A stretch of DNA of 64,000 bases from Georgenia yuyongxinii (lineage in GTDB: Bacteria > Actinomycetota > Actinomycetes > Actinomycetales > Actinomycetaceae), in assembly GCF_006352065.1 (NCBI RefSeq), contig NZ_CP040915.1, positions 3,968,001-4,032,000 on the forward strand, written 5' to 3'. The notes beneath the pieces are model-generated. The model was given only the letters and a program-made list of their open reading frames with translations. It was not told where the DNA came from and ran no database searches. Each line of letters starts with the position of its first letter. Within the stretch, counting starts at the first letter, position 1. The position numbers were made by a program, and so were the translations under genes. Shown here in pieces: positions 41,376 to 51,231 of this stretch.

Positions 41376-41624
41376 TCACACCGCCTTGGGCCGAGAGATG
41401 ACAGGCCGGGCGGCAAGGCGTTGCTCGCGGATGAAGCGACGCAGGTCGGCGACGGTCGTGTAGAGCCGCCGGCCGATCTTGAAGAACTCCGAGCCAGTGC
41501 CCACCTGGCGCCACCAGCGGACGGTGTTCGCCGAGGTCCTCAGGATCTGGGCGACGTCCTCGAGCGTGAGCAGCTCGTCGTCGTGGCGCTCATGGAAGGG
41601 GACATCGCTGGGGTGATTGTTCAT
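41376..41624 (-). CDS. Excisionase-family HTH protein
   Basis: An 82-residue protein with the MerR-type excisionase/BldC-like domain: LLTLEDVAQILRTSANTVRW, then FFKIGRRLYTTVADLRRFIR. The ATG at 41624 follows an AGGAGGAACC site. It could be the element's recombination directionality factor, although it lies 11 kb from the integrase. The 105 bp to the divergent XRE gene hold two short inverted repeats (around 41673-41690 and 41708-41717). Confidence 0.75.
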   Translation of the reverse strand: MNNHPSDVPFHERHDDELLTLEDVAQILRTSANTVRWWRQVGTGSEFFKIGRRLYTTVADLRRFIREQRLAARPVISRPKAV

Positions 41625-41707
41625 GGTTCCTCCTGCTCGGCGAGGGCCCGCGACAATTGTGGGCAACAGGTAGGTGTGCGTACCGCACCAAGCCGGGGCC
41701 AAATACG

Positions 41708-41717
41708 TCCGATCGGA
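41708..41717. promoter_or_regulatory. Short palindrome in divergent control region
   Basis: TCCGATCGGA lies 12 bp before the XRE start and in the shared gap with the excisionase-like gene; GTGCG-TAC-CGCAC (41676-41688) lies closer to the excisionase side. Position suits operator sites for the XRE regulator, but both are short enough to occur by chance. Confidence 0.3.
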
Positions 41718-41729
41718 TATCGTGACTGG

Positions 41730-42446
41730 ATGGACCGGCCCTTCTTGCTTGAGACTGCGCGCAGGGCACGCGGCCTGACGCAGGCACGCCTCGCGTCGTT
41801 GTCGAGCACCTCGCAGGCGACGCTGTCGGCGTACGAGCGTGGCCTGAAGTCGCCGTCGATGAAGGTCGCGTCGCGGATCCTGGCCGCGACGGACCACGAG
41901 CTGTCGTTACGCACGCGCGTCGACTGGGTTGAGCACCACCCGAAGGGGATCGTGGCGTTCTGGGCGCCCAGCATCCTGTGGTCGGTGGAGCCGCCCACGT
42001 GCTTCGCGACGCTGCACATCCCGGACCTGATCCAGGACACCGGGATGCGCACGTGGAACATGCGCGAGCGCGAAGAGCGGCGGGGCGTGTACGAGCAGCT
42101 CATCCGCCGTGGGCTGCCTCAGCAGATGATCCGGTGGGTCGATGGCGGCCTCCTCGTCGACGTCTGGGACGAGCTCGATCTCCTCGGCCCCGTGCGTGAC
42201 GCATGGGAGCCGGCGATTCGGCTGGCCACCATGCCCTCGGATGTGGACGGGCTGAGTTTCTTCTTCCGCGAGAACCCGGAGATCGCGCCGGGCGCACGGG
42301 TCCGGGGATACGAGCGGTTGCCCTCGTCTCCCCCGCTACCGCCACAACGGTGGCGATCCGCCCGACTTACCCCGCCCGGCAGTCACAGTCCGAGATCACG
42401 GCTACGCGAGGAGGCCGGCGACCGGCGGCCGAAGCCGTCCTCGTGA
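41730..42446 (+). CDS. XRE-family regulator with unknown C-terminal domain
   Basis: A 238-residue protein starting at the ATG at 41730. Residues 5-60 form an XRE helix-turn-helix (ARRARGLTQARLASLSSTSQ, then LSAYERGLKSPSMKVASRIL). The C-terminal part (IVAFWAPSILWSVEPPTCFA, then RRGLPQQMIRWVDGGLLVDV) is of unknown type but is seen with HTH domains in nucleotidyltransferase-linked regulators. Its 3' end overlaps the relaxase remnant by 64 bp on the opposite strand. It is divergent from the excisionase-like pair, which it probably controls. Confidence 0.65.
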   Translation: MDRPFLLETARRARGLTQARLASLSSTSQATLSAYERGLKSPSMKVASRILAATDHELSLRTRVDWVEHHPKGIVAFWAPSILWSVEPPTCFATLHIPDLIQDTGMRTWNMREREERRGVYEQLIRRGLPQQMIRWVDGGLLVDVWDELDLLGPVRDAWEPAIRLATMPSDVDGLSFFFRENPEIAPGARVRGYERLPSSPPLPPQRWRSARLTPPGSHSPRSRLREEAGDRRPKPSS

Positions 42447-44942
42447 CGTCGAGCCGCCGCGCGGCGTGGGGCAGGTCGCGCCGGCGCGTTGGGGCCGTAA
42501 CGGTCGACGGCGTCGGCAGCGGCGCCCCGTGCGTAGGTCGGACCGAGGTCGGCGCGGTCGCGACCGAACGCGGCGATCCACTGGCTCCGCGCCTCCTCCA
42601 CCGACTCCGCGACGACGTGGGCGACATTGCGCTCGCGGCCACGGGTCATGCCGACGTACGCCGACGCGGCCCCGGTGTGCTCGCCGACCAGGACGTGCGG
42701 GACCGGGACCGTCGCACTTTGTGCGCCGTAGGCCGTGGTGGCATAGGCGAGCTCGACGTTGGCACGCACATACTGGGGCGCGAGCACCCGCTTGCCCGCC
42801 TCGCCGTGAACGGTCAGGGCGCCGTCATCGCAGGCGAGCACAGTCCAGGTCTCTCGGTTGGCGACGTCGGTGTCGTGGTCGTTGCGGCGGGTGGCGATCC
42901 GGTCGCCGACTCCGATCCGCTCGCCCGAGGCGGTGACCAGTCGTTCGGTCACCTCCCCCATAGCCTTGCGGACCTGATGGGCGAGCCCGTTGATCTTGGC
43001 AACCTGCTCGCGGGTGTCCGCGACGACGAGCTCGCCGTACGTCGTGCGCACTGCGAGCTCCTGCTGACGCTCGACCTCACTGGCGTGGATCACCACCTCG
43101 CCGCGGCGCACGAGTTCGTCGAAGACGTCACCGGGCTTCTCTCCCGATCGCATCCACAACGACAACTCGGCGTAGGCGGGGTCGGCGAAGCGGCGGACGG
43201 TGTCGAGCTGCGTGACTCCGTAAGGCGCGTACCGGACGGCGAGGTCGAGTACTCCGCCACGCCCGATGGCGGGAAGTTGGTGACGATCACCGACCAACAT
43301 CACCCTGGCCACGGTCTCGTCGGCGAGACGGAGGAGCGCACGTGCGGTGTCCTGATAGAGCATCCCGGCTTCGTCGACCACCAACAGGTCACCACGATCC
43401 AGAAGGGCCGAGGGCGACGGGGTGGATGCCACACGGTTCCACTTCCCGTCGTCATCCCAGCGGAACCCGTGCTGGTGCAGCAGCCAGGCCACCGAGTGCG
43501 CGGAGGTGCCGACCTCGGTGGCGGCGACCTGAGCGGCCTTGCGGGTCGGCGTCACCATCAGCATCCGGTAGCCCTTGGCCTCGATCGGCTCCCGTGTCGC
43601 GGCGAGCCGGGTGGTCTTGCCGGCGCCAGCCGCCCCTTCCACGATGGTGATCGACCTGGTCTCGGCCCGCTGGGTGATCCGGTCGACTATCTCGTGCTCG
43701 ACAGCCAGCACGTCCGTCGACGTGAGTGCGCGCACGTGCTCGGGCACGTCGGTGCGGCCGAGCAGAGGTCGTGACGCGGTGACGATCCGGGACGTCAGGT
43801 CCTCGGCAAGCTCGCGTCGGACCGTGCCGTCGATGGCACCACCGGTGGCGGCGATCAACCACTCGGCCTCCCCCCGAGCATCGGCGGCATTCCAGGCCGA
43901 GCGTCGCGCGCCGAGCCGGACGAGCGCGAGGTCGACCAGAGCGTCGCGGTCGACCAGCCCGGGCCGCAGCATCGCAGGGTCACCGGCAACTGACGACGCT
44001 GCACCCGCGACACCGGGCGCGCGGCAGCCCAGCTCGTGCAACTCCTCGACCCACCGTTGCCGCAGTTCCTCGCCCGAGGTCGGTACGACCTTGTCGGGGC
44101 GGGCGTCGGCCCACGCCCGGCGATCCCACGCCCGCCGCAACGCCGGCCCGGGCTCCTCACCGGGATGGTGCACGCCACTGGGCTTCATAGGTATCGACGT
44201 TGGTCTCGATCTGGCGTGCCCGTGCGCTGAACGCACCGGCATAAGGCACCAGCTGGGCGACCTCGCCGGTCTCCGCGTCGAGGGTGAGTCCGTGCGAGGC
44301 GAGCGCTGCCCGGAACTAGGGGTTCGTCATCACGGCCGCGTGACCGATCCCGTTGATCGCCTCGAGGCTGTCGCGCACACCGACGGTGTGGATGCCTCGC
44401 CACGCGCCGTCGGCGAACACCCTGGCGTTGATCTGGAGATGCAGGTGCCGGTGAGGGCCGCCGGCCCTGGATGTGAAGTGGCGGACGACGGCGGCCTCGA
44501 TCTGCTCGACCGGCACCTGCACCTGCCGGCCCCGTGACCCCACCCGGGTCGTCGCGTGCGAGGCAAGCCAGCCGATGATCTCCTCAGCCGCCGCCATCTG
44601 GGCGGCGTCATAGGCCGCTTCGACCTCCGGGTGAAGCGCCGCGGCGAGCGACCACGTCTTCGGTCCGTTGACGGTGACCTCGACGAAGCGCACCGCATGA
44701 TCGTCCTTGCGCAGCCACCCCTTCCCCGCCCCGGTCTCGACCTCGATTCCAGCGACCCACTTCTCGTACGTCTCGCCGTCCATGTCGCCCCGGCGATCAA
44801 CACCCTCCGAGGAGCCCACGAACCGCATCGCGATACCGCTGCCCTCAGCGAGGTAGTAGTCGTCCGCATACGACCGGTCGGCCTCGACGTAGTGCCGCGC
44901 CGCTGCGGCTGCGCCGCGGTAGACCTTCATGCCACCGTGCAT
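42383..44942 (-). pseudogene. MobF/TraA-type conjugative relaxase-helicase, disrupted
   Basis: The N-terminal part (from about 44942) carries the TrwC-like relaxase fold with the three-His metal motif HRHLHLQINARV. It stops at an amber codon at 44316-44318 (after AAVMTNP, where homologues continue with a Glu or Gln codon before FRAALASHG). The frame runs on for about 50 codons and then shifts by one base near 44170 into the helicase part, which is intact: Walker A VEGAAGAGKTT, Walker B LLVVDEAGM, GDRHQLPAIGRGG and a C-terminal TAYGAQSAT/VGMTRGRE block. Two independent lesions mean no full relaxase can be made, so self-transfer is lost. Confidence 0.8.
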
Positions 44943-45282
44943 CGAGACCACCCCCTCGACAACCGTCAACAACCACGAACCCGCTGATCAGAGCGACGAC
45001 TGCGTCCACCCCGCTACCTACTTTCGTAGCATGCGTGCCGCTTCTTAAGGTGGGCGAAAGGGCGATCTGGAGGGTGGATTTAGGAGCCGTTCGTGGTTGT
45101 TAGTTAGCGTTGAGGGACGAGGTGTTGCGGGAGGCGAGAGGCAGGAGGGCGATGGGCACCCGAAGGCTGGGTGCGACAGAAGACCGGCGATGTCGGCCCC
45201 CGCTGGCAGGATCGGGATCAAGAGGCCGCTATGCGCTGGTGACCACTCCAACCCGACCGACGACTGAGAAGATGATTCGATA
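44943..45282. other. 340-bp divergent control region without a gene
   Basis: It lies between the relaxase start (minus strand) and the methyltransferase start (plus strand). I see no credible coding frame; a minus-strand frame reaching in from 45359 is antisense to the methyltransferase. Promoters for both directions, and possibly the transfer origin that normally lies next to a relaxase gene, would be expected here, but no defined nic-site consensus could be recognised. Confidence 0.45.
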
Positions 45283-47979
45283 GTGAAGCTCAACCTGAAG
45301 GCCGTCGAGGAGCGGGTCGCCCCCCTCGGCGGGCGGCCGTCGTATGACCGCGAGTTCATCTTCGAATTGCTTCTCGCCTACGGCCGATCGCGGGGCAACG
45401 TCACACGCCTGCGCAACGGGTCGCTCAACGTTGCCGACGACCCGACAACTGAGGTCGCTCAGAAGAACGTCGTGTACTTTAAGGAAACGACCGGCGACCC
45501 GCTGGCCGTCATCGACGCGCTGCGAACCGCGCCAGCGGTCGTCCGCTACCGCCCGCGCTTCGTCATCGTCACCGACTACTCAGAGCTGATCGCCGTCGAC
45601 ACGAAGACCGGCGAGAACCTGATGGTGCCGATCGCAGACATCGACCAGCACTTCACGTTCTTCCTGCCCTGGGCCGGCATGGAGAAGGCTCAGTACGTGG
45701 CTGAGGCGCACGCTGACGTCAAGGCCGCTGAGCGGATGGGCAAGCTTTTCGACGAGTTGCTCGCCGCGAACCCTGAGATCCTCGGCGACTCCTTCGGGAG
45801 GCACTCCCTCAACGTCTTCTTCACCCGGCTGTTGTTCTGCTTCTTCGCCGAGGACACGGGCATCTTCGGTGAGAACCAGTTCACCAACGCGGTCGGCAGT
45901 CACACTCAGGCTGACGGGTCCGACGTCGCTGACTTCCTGACCGATCTCTTCAACGCGCTGGACACGCCCCACGCCGGCGACAAGCCACAGCACCTTCGAG
46001 GGTTCCCGTACGTCAACGGACGGCTGTTCACGATCGCTGCCGAGCACAGGGTCCCGAAGTTCACGAAGAAGGCCCGCGAGTTGCTGATCGAGTCCGGCAC
46101 CTTGATCTGGCGCGAGATCAACCCCGACATCTTCGGCTCGATGTTCCAGGCGATCGTCACCCCGGGCAAGCGGTCGGACCTCGGTCAGCACTACACATCG
46201 GTCCCGAACATCCTTAAGACTATCGAGCCTCTGTTCCTCAACGGGTTGAAGGATGAGTTCGACGTTGCGTACGACTCGCGGCGCAAGCTCGAAGGACTCT
46301 TGAACCGGATCAGCGAGATCAAGGTCTTCGACCCTGCCTGTGGATCAGGAAACTTCCTGGTCATCGCCTACAAGGAACTGCGACGCCTCGAGCACGCGAT
46401 CCTCGAGCGGCTCGCCGAGGTCGACGTGAACCACCAGATGCTCTACGTCGAGTCGAAGATCAACATCGAGAACTTCTACGGCATCGAGCTCGACGACTTC
46501 GCCGTCGAGGTCGCGATCCTCGCCCTGTGGATCGCCAAGCACCAGATGAACGCCGAGTTCAAGGAGAAGTTCAACCTCTCCATCCCGCTGATCCCACTCA
46601 GGGAGACCGGTCAGATCCGAGAGGGGAACGCCGCACGGATCGACTGGCAGTCAGTGTGTCCCAACGACGGCGATGAGGAGATCTACCTCATCGGCAACCC
46701 GCCGTACGCCGGCGCCAAGACTCAGACCAAGGACCAGAAGGCCGACTACGACTACGTGTTCGGAGGACGTCCGTACTCGAAGAACCTCGACTACATCGCG
46801 CTGTGGTTCATCAAGGGTGCCGACTACATCGAAGGCACGGAAGCTTCGCTCGCCTTCGTGACGACCAACTCGGTCGCCCAAGGCGAACACGTCGGTCTGA
46901 TGTTCCCGATGATCTTCGCCAAGGGCATCGAGGTCGGCTTCGCCTACACCTCGTTCAAGTGGGAGAACAACGCCAAGCGCAACGCGGGCGTGACGGTGGC
47001 GGTGATCGGGTTGAGGAACAAGACGTCGTCGCCGAAGTACCTATACACCGACGACCTCCAAATCGCTGCCACCAACATCAACGGATACCTAGCAGACGGT
47101 GCTGACGTCGTGATGGAGCGTCGGCGCAAGCCATTGGGAGCCCCGCGGCCCGACATGGTGTTCGGATCAATGCCACGTGACGGCGGCGGCCTCATCTTGT
47201 CGCCTGACGAGCGGAGGCAGATGATCGAGGCGGACGGCCGCAGCGAGGCGTTCATAAAGCGCTATATGGGGTCGTCCGAGTTCATCAATGACGGTGAGCG
47301 CTATTGCCTATGGGTGCCCGACGGCCAAGCTAGTTTGGCACGGTCGATTGCCGCGATCGGCACGCGACTCGATCGCGTGGCGGCGGAGCGTTCGACGAGC
47401 AAGGCGGGAAGTACGGCGGCATTTGCTGCCCAGCCGCACCGGTTCGTTCAGATCAGCTACAAGCCCACGGACTCGATCATCGTGCCTCGCGTTTCGTCGG
47501 CTCGTCGTGAATACATTCCGATCGACTATCTCGGCCCAGACACCGTCATCTCGGATGCGGCCTTCGGCGTGTATGACGCAGAGCCCTGGCTGTTCGCGCT
47601 GCTGACGTCGAGAATGCACATGGCCTGGGCGCGGTCAGTGGGTGGCCAGTTGAAGACGGACTATCGTTACTCGAACACGATCGTCTACAACAACTTCCCC
47701 GTCCCTCCGCTCAGTGATGCTGCCAGGGAGCAGTTGATTCTGGCAGCGTTGCGAGTGTTGGACGTCCGCGAGTACCACTGCGAGAAGAACCTTGGGGAGC
47801 TCTACGATCCCGACCTCATGCCGGCCGACCTTCGCTTGGCGCACGCCGAGGTCGACGCGCTGGTCGACTCGATCTACTCGAAGCGCGGATACGAGTCCGA
47901 CGAGCAGCGATTGTCGGACCTGTTCGCTTTGTATGAGGCGATGACCGCGGACGAGGGCCCGAAGGGGACGAATAGGTGA
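45283..47979 (+). CDS. MmeI-like adenine-specific DNA methyltransferase
   Basis: An 898-residue gamma-type N6-adenine methyltransferase. Residues 1-300 match the MmeI-type helical spacer region (LFDELLAANPEI, NVFFTRLLFCFFAEDTGIF, GSMFQAIVTPGKRSDLGQHY); motif I is KVFDPACGSGNFLVIAY (about residue 347), motif IV LIGNPPYAGA, and a target-recognition region follows (about 620-820). The N-terminal PD-ExK nuclease domain of true type IIG/IIL enzymes is absent, so cleavage must come from partner genes. GTGA overlap with the helicase gene (4 bp) shows an operon. Confidence 0.85.
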   Translation: MKLNLKAVEERVAPLGGRPSYDREFIFELLLAYGRSRGNVTRLRNGSLNVADDPTTEVAQKNVVYFKETTGDPLAVIDALRTAPAVVRYRPRFVIVTDYSELIAVDTKTGENLMVPIADIDQHFTFFLPWAGMEKAQYVAEAHADVKAAERMGKLFDELLAANPEILGDSFGRHSLNVFFTRLLFCFFAEDTGIFGENQFTNAVGSHTQADGSDVADFLTDLFNALDTPHAGDKPQHLRGFPYVNGRLFTIAAEHRVPKFTKKARELLIESGTLIWREINPDIFGSMFQAIVTPGKRSDLGQHYTSVPNILKTIEPLFLNGLKDEFDVAYDSRRKLEGLLNRISEIKVFDPACGSGNFLVIAYKELRRLEHAILERLAEVDVNHQMLYVESKINIENFYGIELDDFAVEVAILALWIAKHQMNAEFKEKFNLSIPLIPLRETGQIREGNAARIDWQSVCPNDGDEEIYLIGNPPYAGAKTQTKDQKADYDYVFGGRPYSKNLDYIALWFIKGADYIEGTEASLAFVTTNSVAQGEHVGLMFPMIFAKGIEVGFAYTSFKWENNAKRNAGVTVAVIGLRNKTSSPKYLYTDDLQIAATNINGYLADGADVVMERRRKPLGAPRPDMVFGSMPRDGGGLILSPDERRQMIEADGRSEAFIKRYMGSSEFINDGERYCLWVPDGQASLARSIAAIGTRLDRVAAERSTSKAGSTAAFAAQPHRFVQISYKPTDSIIVPRVSSARREYIPIDYLGPDTVISDAAFGVYDAEPWLFALLTSRMHMAWARSVGGQLKTDYRYSNTIVYNNFPVPPLSDAAREQLILAALRVLDVREYHCEKNLGELYDPDLMPADLRLAHAEVDALVDSIYSKRGYESDEQRLSDLFALYEAMTADEGPKGTNR

Positions 47980-49955
47980 ACAAGTTGCTCAACGTCGTGG
48001 ACGTGACCTACGCCCAGACCGGGGCGTCGGTCAACACGGACGCCTTGGGGATGCGAGAGATGCAACAGCGCGTCTTCGCCCAGCGCGATGCCCAGCACCT
48101 TCTGGTCAAGGCGCCCCCAGCGTCGGGCAAGTCCCGCGCGCTGATGTTCGTCGCCCTGGACAAGCTGTACAACCAGGGCCGCCAGAAGGTCATCGTCGCC
48201 GTCCCCGAGCGCTCGATCGGCGCGTCGTTCTCCGCGACCAGCCTGACCAAGTTCGGCTTCTTCGCCGATTGGGAGGTCAAGCCCGAGCACAACCTGTGCG
48301 ACCCCGGCTCTTCGCAGGGCAAGGTCGGCGCCTTCATCGACTTCTTGAACGGCCCCGGTGCAGTCCTGATTTGCACTCACGCGACCCTGCGGTTCGCGTT
48401 CGAAAAGCTCGCTCCCGAGGCGTTCGACGGTACGGTGCTTGCGATCGACGAGTTCCACCACGTATCCGCCGACGTCGAAGCCAACCGCCTCGGTGCGCTG
48501 CTGCGGGAAGTGATGAACGGGTCCGACGCACACATCGTAGCGATGACCGGCTCCTACTTCCGCGGCGACTCTGTGCCGGTGCTGTCCGCCGAGGATGAGG
48601 CAAGGTTCACGCCGGTCACCTTCAACTACTACGACCAACTCAACGGCTACGAGCATCTGAAGTCGCTCGGCATCGGCCACCACTTCTACCAAGGCCGCTA
48701 CACCGACGCGATCGGCGAGGTGTTCGATCTGGGCAAGAAGACAATCATCCACATCCCCAACGTGAACTCAGGCGAGTCCACCAAGGACAAGATCGAAGAG
48801 GTCGGCTTCATCATCGACTCGATCGGCCACGTCGAGTCCACCGACCCCGAAACCGGGATCATCAGCATCCGCCGCGCCGACAACGGCGCGATCGTTCGAG
48901 TAGCCGATCTCGTCGACGACACCGATCAGAAGAAGCGTGCCGACACCCTGCACTATCTCTCCACCTTCGCCTCCAAGGATCGCGACGGCGTGGACGTCAT
49001 CCTCGCGCTAGGGATGGCGAAGGAAGGCTTCGATTGGCCGTTCGCGGAGCACGCCCTCACGGTCGGCTACCGAGCGTCCCTGACCGAAGTAATCCAGATC
49101 ATCGGACGCGTCACCCGGGACAGCCCCGGAAAGGCGCACGCCCAGTTCACAAACCTGATCGCCGAACCCGACGCTTCGCAGGGCGAGGTGAAGGTGTCGG
49201 TGAACAACATGCTCAAGGCCATCACCGCGTCGTTGCTGATGGAACAGGTGTTGGCACAAAACTTCACCTTCAAAACCAAGCGCACCGGTGACGACGATGG
49301 GCCGAAGGCCCCAGGGGTCATCAAGATCAAGGGCTTCAAGGAGCCGTCCTCGGACCGCGTCAAGCAGATCGTCGAGACCGACCTCAACGATCTGAAGGCG
49401 ACGATCCTGCAAGATGACACGTTCGCGCGTGCCGCGGCAGGCTCGGTGGATCCCGAGACGACCAACAAGGTACTGATTCCGAAGATCATCCGCGAGCGGT
49501 ATCCCGACCTGGACGAGTCGCAGGTCGAGGAGGTTCGGCAGCAGGTCGTCGTGGACTCCGTGATCAAGAACGGCGAAGTTCGCGAGGTCGGTGACAAGCG
49601 GTTCATCAAGATGGCCGAGAAGTTCGTCAACATCGACGACATCAACATCAACCTGATCGACTCGGTCAACCCTTTCCAGAGGGCCTTCGAGGTAATGTCC
49701 AAGTCCGTCACGCCGAGCGTGTTGCGGATCATCTCGGACGCGATCACCGCGACGCGGGTGGAGTTCACCGACGAGGAGGCATTCGCGCTGTTCCCGAAGA
49801 TCCAGGTCTGGGCCAAGGTCAACGGGCGGAAGCCGAACGTACGCAGCGAGGACCCGACCGAGAAGCGATACGCCGAAGCGTTGCTGTACCTGCAGAAGAG
49901 GAAGCAGCAGCACCTTGCAGATCAGCGAGCAGCGCAGATGGCAGACGAAGCATGA
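47976..49955 (+). CDS. SF2 DExH-box helicase
   Basis: A 659-residue superfamily 2 helicase or translocase. Motif I is VKAPPASGKSRAL (about residue 45), motif II AIDEFHH, motif III AMTGSYF and motif VI QIIGRVTRDSP, preceded by GMAKEGFDWPF (motif V region). The C-terminal 230 residues are an unrecognised helical extension. It begins inside the stop of the methyltransferase and its own stop overlaps the GIY-YIG gene (ATGA), so the three proteins are made together, probably as one complex comparable in logic to type I/III restriction enzymes. Confidence 0.85.
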   Translation: MNKLLNVVDVTYAQTGASVNTDALGMREMQQRVFAQRDAQHLLVKAPPASGKSRALMFVALDKLYNQGRQKVIVAVPERSIGASFSATSLTKFGFFADWEVKPEHNLCDPGSSQGKVGAFIDFLNGPGAVLICTHATLRFAFEKLAPEAFDGTVLAIDEFHHVSADVEANRLGALLREVMNGSDAHIVAMTGSYFRGDSVPVLSAEDEARFTPVTFNYYDQLNGYEHLKSLGIGHHFYQGRYTDAIGEVFDLGKKTIIHIPNVNSGESTKDKIEEVGFIIDSIGHVESTDPETGIISIRRADNGAIVRVADLVDDTDQKKRADTLHYLSTFASKDRDGVDVILALGMAKEGFDWPFAEHALTVGYRASLTEVIQIIGRVTRDSPGKAHAQFTNLIAEPDASQGEVKVSVNNMLKAITASLLMEQVLAQNFTFKTKRTGDDDGPKAPGVIKIKGFKEPSSDRVKQIVETDLNDLKATILQDDTFARAAAGSVDPETTNKVLIPKIIRERYPDLDESQVEEVRQQVVVDSVIKNGEVREVGDKRFIKMAEKFVNIDDININLIDSVNPFQRAFEVMSKSVTPSVLRIISDAITATRVEFTDEEAFALFPKIQVWAKVNGRKPNVRSEDPTEKRYAEALLYLQKRKQQHLADQRAAQMADEA

Positions 49956-51142
49956 ACGGCGAAGCCAGCGTGGGTCCGGTCGACTTCCAGTTCCCGGGCA
50001 GCATCGAGGCGCTGCTCGATGCTGACGTCGATGGTCTGCTCGATGCGCCCGAGAAGCCGAAGAAGGTCACCGCCACCGACCGGTTAGAGCGCGCGTTCCT
50101 GGAGATCGTGGAGTTTCGTCGCAGCCACGGACGGATTCCGGATTCGCAGACCCGTGAGATCGCTGAGCGCAAGCTCGGCGCGAGACTCGAAGGCATCCTC
50201 GCGAGTGTGGAGAAGTCGGCTGCGTTGAAGCCTGTCGATGAGTTCGGGCTTCTGAAGGTCCCCGATGCCCCTGCCTCGCTAGATGACCTGCTGGAGGGGG
50301 ACGAACTCGACTTGCTCGGCGACGATTCCGGGCTCCTCGACGTCTCCGACCTGCCGGTTCGTCGTCAGCAGTTCGACACAGGTGACGTCGCCCGTCGAAA
50401 GCCCGCCGAGGACTTCGAAAAGTACGATCCGCTGTTCAAACAAAAGCACGCTGAGCTCCGCGACGGAACGAGCCGGCTTCTCCCATACCCCGGTTTGGGT
50501 CACATCGCGCCGGGCGCCTTCTTCGTCCTCAACGGCGTAATGCTGTTCATCGCCGAGGTCGGCAAGACCGAGTACAAGAAGTCGACCGTGCGTGAGAACA
50601 AGCGCGAACGGCTGCGCTGCATCTTCGAGAACGGCACCGAGTCGGCGATGTATCGGCAGTCGCTTGCAATCCGGCTAAGCGACGAGGACGGTCAGATCGT
50701 GGTAGCCCACGACGTCGCGGAGATCTTCAGCGAAGATGAGGCAAGCGGTCACATCTACGTCCTTCGCTCGCTAAGCGACGACCCGCAGATCGCTGGCGTG
50801 AGTGACCTTCACAAGATCGGCTTCTCGCGCGGCCCGGTCGAGGAGCGGATCGCCAACGCCGCGAAGCAGCCGACCTACCTGATGGCGCCGGTCGAGATCG
50901 TCGCCGACTATACGGCCTACAACATCAGGATCTCAGCCCTGGAGAACCTGCTGCATCGGGTGTTCGCCGAAGTCCGGCTCGACATCACCCAGATCGACCT
51001 CAAAGGTCGCGATTACGACCCCTCCGAGTGGTTTGTTGTGCCGCGCTCGGTTATCGATCAGGCGGTGGAATTGATCATCTCCGGTGGGATCGTCGACTAT
51101 GTCTACGACTCAAGTTCGCGCTCCCTGCGTCATCGACGTTGA
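49952..51142 (+). CDS. GIY-YIG (T5orf172-like) nuclease
   Basis: A 396-residue protein. The first 160 residues are acidic and helical with a possible coiled coil (ATDRLERAFLEIVEFRRSHG); the C-terminal half carries a GIY-YIG-type domain of the T5orf172/MUG113 group: GHIYVLRSLS, LHKIGFSRGPVEERIANA (the Lys-Ile-Gly and Arg positions) and ALENLLHRVFAEVRLDI (the late Glu-Asn-x-x-H pattern). In this operon it is the obvious candidate for the DNA-cutting subunit that the methyltransferase lacks. Codon use and GC are below the chromosomal level. Confidence 0.8.
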   Translation: MNGEASVGPVDFQFPGSIEALLDADVDGLLDAPEKPKKVTATDRLERAFLEIVEFRRSHGRIPDSQTREIAERKLGARLEGILASVEKSAALKPVDEFGLLKVPDAPASLDDLLEGDELDLLGDDSGLLDVSDLPVRRQQFDTGDVARRKPAEDFEKYDPLFKQKHAELRDGTSRLLPYPGLGHIAPGAFFVLNGVMLFIAEVGKTEYKKSTVRENKRERLRCIFENGTESAMYRQSLAIRLSDEDGQIVVAHDVAEIFSEDEASGHIYVLRSLSDDPQIAGVSDLHKIGFSRGPVEERIANAAKQPTYLMAPVEIVADYTAYNIRISALENLLHRVFAEVRLDITQIDLKGRDYDPSEWFVVPRSVIDQAVELIISGGIVDYVYDSSSRSLRHRR

Positions 51143-51231
51143 AGGACGGCCACTGAGCCCTCCTCGAATGGGATTCGTATGGAATGACCTGCCGCTTTCA
51201 GCGGTGAATTCGGATTGCGGCGTCAGAGGTC

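Noticed and set aside
42383-44972. Amber recoding in the island
   Set aside because: TAG serves as the normal stop of the integrase and of the PLD-like ATPase partner, and the relaxase also has a frameshift, so decay is the simpler explanation.
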